From JASHPR01 sp963833885 (GTDB lineage: Bacteria > Actinomycetota > Actinomycetes > Streptosporangiales > Streptosporangiaceae), in the NCBI GenBank assembly GCA_963833885.1, contig CAWHZU010000011.1, positions 62,001 to 126,000 on the forward strand: DNA of 64,000 bases, read 5' to 3'. This document shows positions 1 to 8,097 of the stretch, one piece after another (position 1 is the first letter of the stretch; each line of letters begins with the position of its first letter). The position numbers and the translations under genes are program-made. Under the pieces are notes generated by a model. The model did not search any database. It saw only the letters and a program-made list of their open reading frames with translations, and had not been told where the DNA came from.

Positions 1-64
1 GGACTACGGCGGTGAGCGGTACGCCCGTGATCAGGACGGCGATGGCGGTCAGCAGGATGATCAT
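1..64 (-). CDS. Partial leftward gene, N-terminus of a membrane or secreted protein
   Basis: Only the first 21 codons are in the window. ATG at 64 is preceded, 8 bases away, by the purine-rich ribosome-binding sequence GGGGAAG (79-73). The residues are almost all hydrophobic (MIILLTAIAVLITGVPLTAV), which fits a signal anchor or first membrane helix. GTG at 73 is an alternative start but would overlap the ribosome-binding site. Function cannot be assigned. The gene is divergent from the GntR regulator, so the 175-base space between them probably carries both promoters. Confidence 0.45.
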   Translation of the reverse strand, partial: MIILLTAIAVLITGVPLTAVV

Positions 65-238
65 CGCGTTCACTTCCCCGAGTTAGGGGTGGCACATCGC
101 CTGGCGTGTCTGCTGCCGTAACCGATGTTTCCACCGATTAGACTCATACCAAACAGTGGTGCGTTTAAACCAGACTGTGTGGGTAGATTCCACCTATCCA
201 GATGGTGAGAATCATGGGTACGAGCTAGGGGCGACAAC

Positions 239-1015
239 GTGGCTCATGCGCGGTACCAGCAGATCGCGGACCGTCTCCGGGACCAGATCGCTCGCGAGGT
301 GTATGGCCCGGGCGAGCGACTGCCGAGCGAGCCTGATCTGATGGACGAGTATCAGGCGTCTAGGAACACGGTCCGGCTCGCCATAGCTCTGCTGACCAAC
401 CAGGGACTGGTGGTGACGAGGCAGGGCCTTGGAACCTTCGTGCAGCGGCCGACCAGGCCATTCACTGCCCTGCTCTCCCGGGTGAACGTCTCACCCGATG
501 CCTACCACGCGGATGCCGCCTTGCCAGTGGTCGGCCTGGCGGCGGATCAGCCGGAACGCGCGACATCGGTCGTGGTCGAGACAGCCGAAGCGAGCGCGAG
601 CGCCGCGGCGAGCCTCGACATCAAGCAGGGCGACCTCGTGGTGATCCGCAGGTCTCAGCGTTTCCTCGGGGACGTTCCCTGGCTGCTCGTGGCGTCGTTC
701 TTCCCGATGGACCTGGCCCGCGGCACTGCGCTCGAGCAGGCAGGCGGCATCGAGCAGGGCAGCATCAAGCTGCTGGCGGACCTCGGCCATCCACAGCAGG
801 GCTTCAGGGACGAGATCGGCGCCCGGATGCCGGACGCGCGGGAGTTCGAGTTTTTCGGCCTGACCACGGGCACGCCGGTGATCGTCGTCGGCCGAACGGC
901 CTACAGCACGTCCCGGCCGATCCGGATGACCCGTTACGTCTACCGGGCCGACCGGGTAAGGCTGGCCCATGAGGTGGCCACGATCCCGGAGAAGTATCAG
1001 GACGCCAGGGGCTGA
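239..1015 (+). CDS. GntR-family transcriptional regulator, HutC/UTRA subfamily
   Basis: A 258-residue protein with an N-terminal winged helix-turn-helix (about residues 5-70; YQQIADRLRDQI, LPSEPDLMDEY, SRNTVRLAI, QGLGTFV), followed by a UTRA ligand-binding domain (about 90-240). These proteins repress transporters or catabolic genes and are released by a small effector. The GTG start at 239 is chosen because AGGGG lies 8 bases upstream and the helix-turn-helix begins at once. The gene is divergent from the partial membrane-protein gene at 1-64, which is its most likely target. The effector cannot be read from the sequence. Confidence 0.9.
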   Translation: MAHARYQQIADRLRDQIAREVYGPGERLPSEPDLMDEYQASRNTVRLAIALLTNQGLVVTRQGLGTFVQRPTRPFTALLSRVNVSPDAYHADAALPVVGLAADQPERATSVVVETAEASASAAASLDIKQGDLVVIRRSQRFLGDVPWLLVASFFPMDLARGTALEQAGGIEQGSIKLLADLGHPQQGFRDEIGARMPDAREFEFFGLTTGTPVIVVGRTAYSTSRPIRMTRYVYRADRVRLAHEVATIPEKYQDARG

Positions 1016-1031
1016 GGCGCAGGCCCGCCGC

Positions 1032-1517
1032 TCAGTCCAGCTCGATCGAGCCGAGGATCCGGGCTGCCTGGCGCTGTGCCTGGATCAGGTCGGTCCCTGG
1101 CTCGATGGCGGCCAGCAGCAGGTCGTGCAGTTGCCGGCGATGAGCCGCGGACAGCCGCGCGAACGGCGTGCGGGTGGACTCCATGCACGCCACGAGCTGT
1201 CGTCTGGTCGCGGCGCCTTCCGGGGTGAGGTCCACCCGCTTCACCCGCCGGTCGCCGGCGTCTTCACGCCGTTCGACCAGGCCGCGGGCGGCGAGCCGGT
1301 CGGCTATCCCGGTGGCGGTTGAGGCGTGGCCGCCGAGCCGGGCCGACAGCTCGCGCATGGACATGCTGCCGTCGATCTGCAGCAGCGCTGACGCCTGGAC
1401 CACGGACAGCCCGCACTGCTCGGCGCACTCCGACATCTGCGTGGCCGTCTGGCCGACGAGCGCGACGAGCAGGCCGACTATCTCGCGGGTCTCGGCTAGA
1501 TCGGGCATGGCGCTCAT
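1032..1517 (-). CDS. MarR-family transcriptional regulator
   Basis: A 161-residue protein from ATG 1517. The winged helix shows the usual order: recognition region (MRELSARLGGHASTATGIAD), then the wing with its DRR motif (DAGDRRVKRVDLTPEG), flanked by dimerisation helices. An open frame extends upstream to 1640, but the extra 41 residues do not resemble MarR proteins and would cover the operator palindrome. ATG 1508 is an alternative start. The gene is divergent from the esterase at 1612, and an 11+11 base palindrome lies between them, so autoregulation and control of the esterase are likely. The ligand is unknown. Confidence 0.88.
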   Translation of the reverse strand: MSAMPDLAETREIVGLLVALVGQTATQMSECAEQCGLSVVQASALLQIDGSMSMRELSARLGGHASTATGIADRLAARGLVERREDAGDRRVKRVDLTPEGAATRRQLVACMESTRTPFARLSAAHRRQLHDLLLAAIEPGTDLIQAQRQAARILGSIELD

Positions 1518-1537
1518 CGTAGGGGCGCAGGCTTGCG

Positions 1538-1569
1538 ATGCCAATATTTGACATCTCGAATATTGGCAT
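1538..1569. promoter_or_regulatory. Palindromic operator, probably MarR binding site
   Basis: Perfect 11-base arms ATGCCAATATT (1538-1548) and AATATTGGCAT (1559-1569) are separated by a 10-base spacer. The element is AT-rich in a GC-rich genome. It lies between the start of the leftward MarR gene (1517) and the rightward esterase gene (1612), where an autoregulating MarR dimer is expected to bind. The assignment to this regulator is inferred from position. Confidence 0.7.
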
Positions 1570-1611
1570 GCGAATCTTGCTGAACCTGCCGCTACCCGAG
1601 AGGAGAGGGCC

Positions 1612-2559
1612 ATGCCGAGCGAGCAGATGCAGGCCTTCATCGACGCCTTGCGCGATCACATCCCGCAGGACGGGAGCCTGACGGTTGAACAGCACCGGGC
1701 CATGCATGACGCTCTCCTCGCCCGGCGCCCTCCCGACGAGGACGTACGGATCGAGGAAACGACGCTCGGCGGAGTCGCCGCTGAATGGGTCTGGGCCGAG
1801 GGCGTCCCGGCCGACCGGGTGGTCCTGCACTGCCACGGCGGCGGCTTCCGCGCCGGCTCGCCGCGCGGTTCCCGGCAGTTCGCCGGGCGCCTCTCCCGCG
1901 CCTCCAAGGCAAGGATCGCCGTGCTCGACTACCGGCTGGCACCGGAGTACCCGTTCCCTGCCGCGCTCGACGACGTGATCGCCAGCTACCGCGGGTTGCT
2001 GGACGCCGGGCACGCGGCCGCGTCGATCGCGTTCGGCGGCGAGTCGATCGGCGGCGGCACCCTGGCCCTGGCAGCACTCACGGCCGTAAGGGAGAGCGGC
2101 CTGCCGCTGCCAGCGTCGGTGTTCGCCCTGTCCCCCCTCACCGATCTCACCCTGAACAGCCCGGCGATATCGGGTGCCGGCGGCCGCGACCCCTTGGCCC
2201 GGGACGCCCGCCAGTTCGCGGAAGCGGTGCGCAGCTACCTTCCGCCGGGCCAGGATCCAGCAGCACCGCTGGTGTCGCCGCTCTACGCGGACTGGTCCGG
2301 GCTGCCAGCGGTGCATATCGAGGTCGGCAGCACCGAGCGGCTGATCGACGATGCGCGACGGCTGATCGAGCGGGCGCGGCTGGCCGGAGTGCCCGCAACC
2401 CTTGACGTCACCGAGGGCGCTGTGCACGCCTTTCCCGCCACAGCGCCGGAGACCCCGGAGGCGGAGGCGGCGATCGAGCGCATCGCGTACCACCTGATAG
2501 CCGACCTGGAAACCCCAGACAGCGCAGCTGGGCTGTCTCGGAGCGCCGGGCACGGCTAG
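1612..2559 (+). CDS. Alpha/beta hydrolase of the HSL/esterase family
   Basis: A 315-residue esterase-like enzyme. The oxyanion motif HGGGF is at residues 75-79, the nucleophile elbow GESIG places Ser145, and VHAF places His272. The position usually held by the catalytic Asp in this family appears to be Glu242 (STERLIDD). The second HSL signature (DYRLAPEYPFPAALDD) is present. It should hydrolyse short-chain or aromatic carboxylic esters or lactones; the substrate is unknown. GAGAGGAG lies just upstream of ATG 1612. It is probably controlled by the divergent MarR protein, and the small ABM-like gene follows after 36 bases. Confidence 0.88.
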   Translation: MPSEQMQAFIDALRDHIPQDGSLTVEQHRAMHDALLARRPPDEDVRIEETTLGGVAAEWVWAEGVPADRVVLHCHGGGFRAGSPRGSRQFAGRLSRASKARIAVLDYRLAPEYPFPAALDDVIASYRGLLDAGHAAASIAFGGESIGGGTLALAALTAVRESGLPLPASVFALSPLTDLTLNSPAISGAGGRDPLARDARQFAEAVRSYLPPGQDPAAPLVSPLYADWSGLPAVHIEVGSTERLIDDARRLIERARLAGVPATLDVTEGAVHAFPATAPETPEAEAAIERIAYHLIADLETPDSAAGLSRSAGHG

Positions 2560-2595
2560 ACCACTGTCACCTTCCAGACCTCGCAGGAGAGCGAA

Positions 2596-2865
2596 ATGTA
2601 CGCACGTGTGATCACAGCCCAGACCGGACCCGACGGGTTCGACAGCGTCATAGGCGTTGGCCGGGAACAGCTTCCCGGCGCCAGCCAGCAGCCCGGGTTC
2701 AAGGGCTTCTACCTGCTTGCCGACGCTGAAACAGGCAAGGTCGTATTCATCTCGCTGTGGGAGACCCGCGAGCAGATGCCGGCCGGCATCCGGGACGAGG
2801 GCCTGCGGGCCTCCTGGCTGACTCCGCCGCACCTCGAAACTTACGAAGTCATGGCGCACATCTAA
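2596..2865 (+). CDS. Small ABM-like (dimeric alpha/beta barrel) protein
   Basis: An 89-residue protein. Its pattern of strand (YARVITAQ), helix, GFKGFYLLAD, KVVFISLWETREQM and C-terminal YEVMAHI fits antibiotic-biosynthesis-monooxygenase-like barrels, which act as small oxygenases or as stress-related dimers. A strong ribosome-binding site (GCAGGAGAG) precedes ATG 2596. It lies 36 bases after the esterase and is probably cotranscribed. No active-site residue can be assigned from sequence, so the enzymatic role is open. Confidence 0.7.
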   Translation: MYARVITAQTGPDGFDSVIGVGREQLPGASQQPGFKGFYLLADAETGKVVFISLWETREQMPAGIRDEGLRASWLTPPHLETYEVMAHI

Positions 2866-2951
2866 GCCGCGGCCGCCAACGCGGGCATGGCGTACTTGGC
2901 CGCGCCAAGCCGCGGCGGTCAACGCGGGCCATGGCGTACTTGGCCGCGCCA
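2865..2951 (+). repeat. Tandem duplication upstream of the MntP-like gene
   Basis: Two near-identical copies of about 43 bases (2865-2907 and 2908-2951) sit directly after the ABM-like stop codon. Each copy contains the small palindrome TTGGC-CGC-GCCA(A/T). Together they fill the leader region before the MntP-like start at 3028. The palindromes could be protein sites or RNA hairpins. No established riboswitch core was recognised. Confidence 0.8.
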
Positions 2952-3027
2952 TAGCCTGGGCCTGGCCTGGGCCGAAGTGGCCATCGGGCGGCTATCCGCC
3001 GAAGATGTGGCCGGTTATCGTGAATGT

Positions 3028-3606
3028 GTGATCGCACTTTTGCTTGCTGCGGTTGCGGTAGGACTGTCTAACCTGGCCGCGTCTATCGGTATCGGTGTGA
3101 CGGGCGTGACCGCGAAGACCCGGTTGCAGGTGAGCCTGGTCTTCGGCGTCTTCGAGTCCGGGATGCCAATAGTCGGCCTGCTGATCGGCCAGCGAATCGC
3201 CAGCAATCTCGGCCAGGCGGTGCGCTGGCCGGGTGCGATCTTGCTGATGGCCGTAGGCGCATTCGGCCTGGTGCGGTCGCTGCGTGACAGCCGCAAGAGC
3301 GCGACGGGCGAATCGCCGCAGCCAGGGGCCGTCCCGGCCGTCCCCCCCTCCCGTCTCGGTCGCCTCCTGATCAGCGGGTTCGTGCTCAGCCTGGACAACC
3401 TGGTCGTCGGCTTCGCGCTTGGCACGTACCAGGTCGACATCCTGACGGGCGCGATCCTGATCGGCGCGGTCAGCGTGGCGATGTCGCTTGCAGGCCTGGA
3501 ACTCGGCGGCCTGCTCGGCCGCTGGGCCGGTCAGCGCAGCGAGCAGATGAGCGGCCTGATCCTGATCCTGGTCGGCGCCGCCATCGCCGGCGGCGCCTTA
3601 AGCTAA
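3028..3606 (+). CDS. MntP/DUF204-type membrane efflux protein
   Basis: A 192-residue hydrophobic protein with about six helices and two DUF204-type halves. The second half has LSLDNLVVGFALG, matching the Asp motif of manganese exporters. The first half reads VGLSNLAASIGIG, with Asn where MntP normally has Asp. A connecting hydrophilic loop lies near residues 85-110. GTG 3028 is preferred: the open frame from 2887 would add 47 residues translated from the tandem duplication. The family exports Mn2+, and the lost Asp makes the ion specificity uncertain. Confidence 0.72.
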   Translation: MIALLLAAVAVGLSNLAASIGIGVTGVTAKTRLQVSLVFGVFESGMPIVGLLIGQRIASNLGQAVRWPGAILLMAVGAFGLVRSLRDSRKSATGESPQPGAVPAVPPSRLGRLLISGFVLSLDNLVVGFALGTYQVDILTGAILIGAVSVAMSLAGLELGGLLGRWAGQRSEQMSGLILILVGAAIAGGALS

Positions 3607-3658
3607 CCGCTTGCCCCGGTGGCCGGGGGTGGCGACCGGCCCAGCGGGCCGACCGAGG

Positions 3659-3850
3659 TTACTCCTCCAGGCGGAGGGCGGCCTTTGGGCACGAATTCAC
3701 GGCGTGCCGCACAGCGTCGGCGAGGCCTGTCGGGACCTCTGCCACCAGGATGTGCAACTCGTCCTCGTCGTCTACCTCGAAAACCTCGGGCACGAGGCCT
3801 GCGCAGACCGCGTTCGCCTCGCAGGCGTCCCGGTCGACTGAAACCTTCAC
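3659..3850 (-). CDS. Small ferredoxin, 3Fe-4S type (P450 partner class)
   Basis: A 63-residue ferredoxin from GTG 3850, preceded by AGGGAG. Cluster-binding cysteines are in DACEANAVCAG and NSCPKAAL, giving C-X5-C-Xn-C-P with Asn at the position that would carry the fourth ligand. This arrangement is typical of actinobacterial single 3Fe-4S ferredoxins that feed electrons to cytochrome P450s. The nearest P450 is 30 kb away (34476), so a partnership is only possible. The open frame continues to 3925, but those extra residues do not fit the family. Confidence 0.88.
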   Translation of the reverse strand: MKVSVDRDACEANAVCAGLVPEVFEVDDEDELHILVAEVPTGLADAVRHAVNSCPKAALRLEE

Positions 3851-3933
3851 GTGTCTCCCTGGGATTCGGTGTAGTTCGGAGTACAGCATGTCCCGGTGCA
3901 GGCGGGCAAGCGCGAGGCGGGACACTAGCGGGC

Positions 3934-4578
3934 ATGCAACAGAGCTTCCCCGCGGACCTCGCCGGAATGGCCGAGTCGGCCCGGGGTTTCATGCCGCCGC
4001 CCGAGGGCCTGGCGCTCTACGAGACCGCCATGGCGTATGCGCCGCGAGGCCCGGTCGCCGAGATCGGAACCTACTGCGGCAAGTCGACGATCTACCTGGC
4101 GGCTGCCGTTCGCGAGGCGGGCCAGTTCGTGGTCACCGTCGATCACCATCACGGGTCGGAGGAGAATCAGGCGGGCTGGGAGTACCACGATCCCGGCCTG
4201 GTGGATCCGGCGACGGGGCGGCTGGACACGCTGCCGCACTTCAGGTCCACGCTCGCGGCGACCGGCCTGGAAGAGCACGTGATCGCGATCGTGGGCAGGT
4301 CCGCCGATGTTGCCGGGCTGTGGCGGACGCCGCTCGGGATGCTGTTCATCGACGGCGGGCACACCGATGCCGCGGCCACGACCGACTACGAGGGCTGGGC
4401 GCCGTGGGTGGCGGTCGGCGGCGCGCTGGCCATCCACGACGTCTTCCCTGACCCGGCCGACGGCGGCCAGGCTCCGTACCGGATCTACCAGCGCGCGCTG
4501 AAGTCGGGCGGGTTCGCCGAGGTCCGGGTAGAGGGCTCGCTGCGGGTGCTGGAGCGCGTCGGCGAAGGTATCGGCTGA
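3934..4578 (+). CDS. Class I SAM-dependent methyltransferase (MTase_24-like)
   Basis: A 214-residue protein from ATG 3934. The SAM-binding region reads GPVAEIGTYCGKSTIYLAAA, followed by FVVTVDHHHGSEE and, later, MLFIDGGHTDAAATTDYEGW. The FIDGGH element is typical of the family that methylates sugars or small hydroxylated compounds in secondary metabolism and cell-surface glycan pathways. It is divergent from the ferredoxin gene (83-base gap) and convergent with the leftward operon at 4619. The substrate is unknown. Confidence 0.82.
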   Translation: MQQSFPADLAGMAESARGFMPPPEGLALYETAMAYAPRGPVAEIGTYCGKSTIYLAAAVREAGQFVVTVDHHHGSEENQAGWEYHDPGLVDPATGRLDTLPHFRSTLAATGLEEHVIAIVGRSADVAGLWRTPLGMLFIDGGHTDAAATTDYEGWAPWVAVGGALAIHDVFPDPADGGQAPYRIYQRALKSGGFAEVRVEGSLRVLERVGEGIG

Positions 4579-4618
4579 CCGAACCCGCTTGCAGGGTCGC
4601 GGCGGAAGGCGGCGCGGC

Positions 4619-5791
4619 TCAGACGGCGCCGGCCGGTTGGGCCGGCGGTCGGCCGCTCTCCGGCTCGCAGCCGCACGCGGCCGCGTCGACCGGTGAACCA
4701 ACGCCCCACCTCGCGGAACCGGCGGTGAAGATTCCCGATCCCCCGCTGGCCCCGGACAGCGCGTCGGCGGCCAGGACCACCGCTGCCGCGGTCCAGCTGC
4801 TCTGCTCGTTCGGGAAGTGCATCCGGTTGGCGAACTGCCAGCCGGTCCAGTAGCTGCCGTCCGGATCGCGCAGGTGCTGCATCTCGTCGAACAGCTCCAG
4901 GGCCCGGGAGTGATCGCCGATCGCGTCGAGCGCCAGCGCGAGCTCGCACGTCTCCGCGCCGGTGACCCAGGGCTGGTCGCTGACGCACCTGACGCCGAGG
5001 CCGGGTACCACGAACGTGTCCCAGCCCGCGGCCAGCCGGCCGGCCGCGTCGCGGCCGCGCAGTGGCCCGCCGAGCACCGGGTAGTACCAGTCCATCGAGA
5101 AGGTGCTCTTGTCGGCGAAGGCCTCGGGGTGGCAGGCCACCGCGTGCCCGAGCTGGCCGGCCGCGAGCTCCCAGTCCGGCTGCGGCTCGCCGACGTACTC
5201 GGCGAGCGCGATCGCGCACCGCAGCGCGTGATGCATGCTGGAGCTGCCGGTCAGCAGCGCGTAGGAGGCAGGCGTGCCGTCGGCCTGGCGCTGCCAGATA
5301 ATCTCGCCGCGGGGCTGCTGCAGGCCAAGCGCGAACTCGATCCCCTTGCGGGCCACCGGCCACATTCGCTGCGCAAACGCGTCGTCGCGGGTGACCTGGA
5401 GCTCGTGCCAGACCCCGACCGTGCAGTAGGCGGCGTGATTGCTCTCCACCGCGTCATCGAGGACTGAGCCGTCCTCGGCACACTTCGGCCACGACCCATC
5501 CGGTCGCTGGGTCGCCCGCAGCCACTCGTAGCCGCGCCGCGCCGCGCCGCGGAGTCCGCACACGCTGAGCGCCATCAGGCACTCGACATGGTTCCAGGCA
5601 TCGACGTGTCCGTCCGGCCAGCCGATCGCGCCTTCGCGCTGCTGCATGGCGGCGATGCTCTTGCCCGTCGCCAGCACCTGGTCGGCGGTCAGGATCCCGG
5701 GAACCGAGGGAAGCCCGGCGCTGGCCACGCCTGCCCTTTCCGGGCTTGAGCTGGTGACGCTCGCGCCGGCCAGGCTCTCAGGCTGCCGCAT
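4619..5791 (-). CDS. Alpha/alpha-toroid protein (prenyltransferase/squalene cyclase-like fold)
   Basis: A 390-residue protein with repeated helical-hairpin signatures such as YEWLRATQRPDGSW and RDPDGSYWTGWQ, the QxxDGSW-type repeat of terpenoid cyclase and prenyltransferase toroids. Conserved aromatic and acidic pockets (VDAWNHVECLMAL, FSMDWYYPVLGG) resemble glycan-processing (alpha/alpha)6 barrels as much as terpene enzymes. No DxDD or DDxxD motif is visible, so a terpene-cyclase function is not supported. It is the last gene of the GT-methyltransferase operon and starts inside the methyltransferase end (14-base overlap). A role in modifying or trimming the product of that operon is inferred. 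Confidence 0.7.
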   Translation of the reverse strand: MRQPESLAGASVTSSSPERAGVASAGLPSVPGILTADQVLATGKSIAAMQQREGAIGWPDGHVDAWNHVECLMALSVCGLRGAARRGYEWLRATQRPDGSWPKCAEDGSVLDDAVESNHAAYCTVGVWHELQVTRDDAFAQRMWPVARKGIEFALGLQQPRGEIIWQRQADGTPASYALLTGSSSMHHALRCAIALAEYVGEPQPDWELAAGQLGHAVACHPEAFADKSTFSMDWYYPVLGGPLRGRDAAGRLAAGWDTFVVPGLGVRCVSDQPWVTGAETCELALALDAIGDHSRALELFDEMQHLRDPDGSYWTGWQFANRMHFPNEQSSWTAAAVVLAADALSGASGGSGIFTAGSARWGVGSPVDAAACGCEPESGRPPAQPAGAV

Positions 5792-6578
5792 GTGCTTCCT
5801 CAGGCCGCGCCGACCCGGTCGTTTTCGTTCTCCGCGCGCTGCCGGCGGCGGTGCCCGCGCCGCTCGCGGCGGGCTTGGCGGCGTATACGACGACGCTCTT
5901 GCCGATCAGTGGGTTGAGCGCACGGTCTGTCAGTCGCATGATCGCGGGTTGCTTCATGATTTCCCAGACCAGCAGCCGGTGGTAGGCACGGGCCAGCCGG
6001 TGATCGTCGTCATGCACGCCGACCGCGCATTTCAGCCACCAGTACGGCGAGTGCAGCGCATGGGCGTGATGGTGCCCGCCGACGGACAGGCCCGCCCGGG
6101 CCAGCTTCGCCTCGAGCTCACCGCGGGTGAAAATCCGCAGGTGACCGCCTGGCACGGTGTGGTAGTCGTCGGAGAGCCGCCAGCAGATCCGCTCCGGCAG
6201 CCAGGCGGGCACGGTGACGGCTGCCACCCCGCCCGGCCGCAGCACCCGCGCGATCTCGTTCATGGCGGCCTGGTCGGCTGGGATGTGCTCAAGCACCTCC
6301 GCGGCGATCACCCGGTCAAAGGACCCGTCAGGAAACGGCATCGCGGTAGCGTCCCCGAGCACCACGCGGGCGGACGCACGCGCAGGGACCTCGCCTGCCT
6401 CGCTCATCGCCGCGAACATGCTTGTCACCTGCTGCAGCTCGCCCTCGTCGGTGTCCAGCGCCACCACGTGCGCGCCGCGGCGCAACGCCTCGAACGCGTG
6501 CCGGCCGGCGCCGCAGCCCAGGTCGAGCACGCGGTCGCCGGGAATTACCGGGAACCGGGAGAAGTCGACGGTCAGCAC
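5778..6578 (-). CDS. Class I SAM-dependent methyltransferase (Methyltransf_11)
   Basis: A 266-residue enzyme. Motif I is VLDLGCGAGRHAFEALRRG, motif II VVALDTDEG, followed by GDATAMPFPDGSFDRVIAAE and VLRPGGVAAVTVP. This is the standard Rossmann SAM-binding fold. It overlaps the glycosyltransferase stop by 7 bases and the toroid gene by 14, so the three are translationally coupled. The acceptor is unknown. Small-molecule or lipid-linked glycan methylation fits the context. Confidence 0.88.
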   Translation of the reverse strand: MLTVDFSRFPVIPGDRVLDLGCGAGRHAFEALRRGAHVVALDTDEGELQQVTSMFAAMSEAGEVPARASARVVLGDATAMPFPDGSFDRVIAAEVLEHIPADQAAMNEIARVLRPGGVAAVTVPAWLPERICWRLSDDYHTVPGGHLRIFTRGELEAKLARAGLSVGGHHHAHALHSPYWWLKCAVGVHDDDHRLARAYHRLLVWEIMKQPAIMRLTDRALNPLIGKSVVVYAAKPAASGAGTAAGSARRTKTTGSARPEEAHAAA

Positions 6579-7894
6579 GGCGCTGACCCGGCCCGCGCCG
6601 CGGCCGTCTCGATCGCGCAGCGGTACTGCTCAACGGTAGCCTGGGCAACCGCGGGCCAGGCGAACCGCTCCTGCACCCGGCGCAGTGCCAGCGCAGAAAG
6701 CCGCTCCCGCTCTGCGGCCGAGTCGTGCAGTAGCCGCAGCGCGACCGCCAGTTCCTCGGCGTCGCCGGGAGTGACCAGAAGCGCGGCGTCGCCGGTCACC
6801 TCGGGCAGCGCCCCGGTCCGGCTGGCGATCAGCGGGGTGCCCGACGCCATGTGCTCGACGGCGGGCAGCGAGAAGCCCTCGTAGAGCGACGGCACCACCG
6901 CGATCTCGGCGCTCGCGATGAACTCGGCGAGTTCGTTGTCGCTGATCCCGCTGACGAACCGGGCCTTGTCGCCCAGGGCGAGCTCGCCGACGAGCCGTTC
7001 GGTCGGCCCGCCGGGCGAGGGCTTGCCGACCACGGTCAGCTCAACGTTGCGTTCCGTGGTCACCTTGGCCACCGCGCGCAGCAGCGTCGAAATGCCTTTC
7101 ACGGGGGAGTCGGCACTGGCCACGGCCACGATCCGGCCGGGCACGCGCGGCGCCTGCCGGGGGTGGAACAGGCGGGTGTCCACCCCCAGCGGGATCACGT
7201 GCACGCTGGAGCGGGGCACCCGGAAGTCGCGGCAGATGTCCACACGAGACGACTCCGAGCCGGTGAGCACCGGGCCGACGCGGCGGGCAACCCTGCCCTG
7301 CATCCGTACGAACCCGTACCACCGGCGCTTGGACAGCCGGGAAAAGCCCTTGGCCGCCGCCAGCTCGATCCGCCGGTCCACGCTGATCGGGTGGTGGATG
7401 CTGGTGACCAGCGGCAGGCCGAGGCGGGCGATGCCGAGCATGCCGTAGGCGAGGACCTGGTTGTCGTGCACGATGTCGAAGTCGCCGCTGCGTGCGCGCA
7501 GCGCGCGCAGCGCGCGCAGGCTGAACGTCAACGGCTCGGGGAATGCCGCGGTCCACATCGCGGCGACCTCGAGCGCGTCGATCCAGTCTCGGTACTCGCT
7601 CGGCCGTGGCGTGCGGAACGGGTCGGGCTCCCGGTAAAGGTCCAGGCTGGGCAAGGCGTGCAGCAGCGGGCCCGGCTCGAGCTCGGGATACGGCTGGCCG
7701 GAGAACACTTCGACGTGGTGGCCGAGCGCGGCCAGCTCACGGGACAGATGCCGCAGATAGATTCCCTGGCCGCCACAGTGCGGCTTGCTCCGGTATGAGA
7801 GCAGCGCGATCCGCAACGCGCGGTCGGCGCTCGCTGGGGGTCCGGGGGCTACCCCCCGGGTCGGCACAGCGCTCACGCAGGTTTGCCTCCTCAT
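6572..7894 (-). CDS. Glycosyltransferase family 4 (GT-B fold)
   Basis: A 440-residue GT-B enzyme. The N-terminal domain begins RIALLSYRSKPHCGGQGIYL, and the nucleotide-sugar domain contains PLGVDTRLFHP, VASADSPVKG and the EX7E element YEGFSLPAVEHMASG. A retaining transfer of a sugar nucleotide to a lipid or glycan acceptor is expected. It is the first gene of the leftward operon with the methyltransferase and toroid protein. A short in-frame repeat (7494-7516, GCGCGCA units) encodes an Ala-Leu-Arg run. The divergent GDP-mannose dehydratase suggests, without proof, a GDP-linked deoxyhexose donor. Confidence 0.9.
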   Translation of the reverse strand: MRRQTCVSAVPTRGVAPGPPASADRALRIALLSYRSKPHCGGQGIYLRHLSRELAALGHHVEVFSGQPYPELEPGPLLHALPSLDLYREPDPFRTPRPSEYRDWIDALEVAAMWTAAFPEPLTFSLRALRALRARSGDFDIVHDNQVLAYGMLGIARLGLPLVTSIHHPISVDRRIELAAAKGFSRLSKRRWYGFVRMQGRVARRVGPVLTGSESSRVDICRDFRVPRSSVHVIPLGVDTRLFHPRQAPRVPGRIVAVASADSPVKGISTLLRAVAKVTTERNVELTVVGKPSPGGPTERLVGELALGDKARFVSGISDNELAEFIASAEIAVVPSLYEGFSLPAVEHMASGTPLIASRTGALPEVTGDAALLVTPGDAEELAVALRLLHDSAAERERLSALALRRVQERFAWPAVAQATVEQYRCAIETAAARAGSAPC

Positions 7895-8097
7895 CAGCCG
7901 CTGGCAGCCAGCATGCTAGAAGGCGTGCCCGCGTGACCCCCTAAGCAGCGAACATTACCAGGCGGTATCTTGCGTTCTCTTGCGCCCCATAGGTAAAGAC
8001 GCGAGGGTGCTCGTGCGGCTTCTAAGTCGGTAAGCTGCCGCGACGTGACCGATGGTCTGCCGCGGTCGCGGCCGGCCAGGACGATGGGGAGACTCTG

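Noticed and set aside
2866..3027. Manganese (yybP-ykoY) riboswitch before the MntP-like gene
   Set aside because: The conserved core sequences of that riboswitch could not be found; the leader is a simple duplication.
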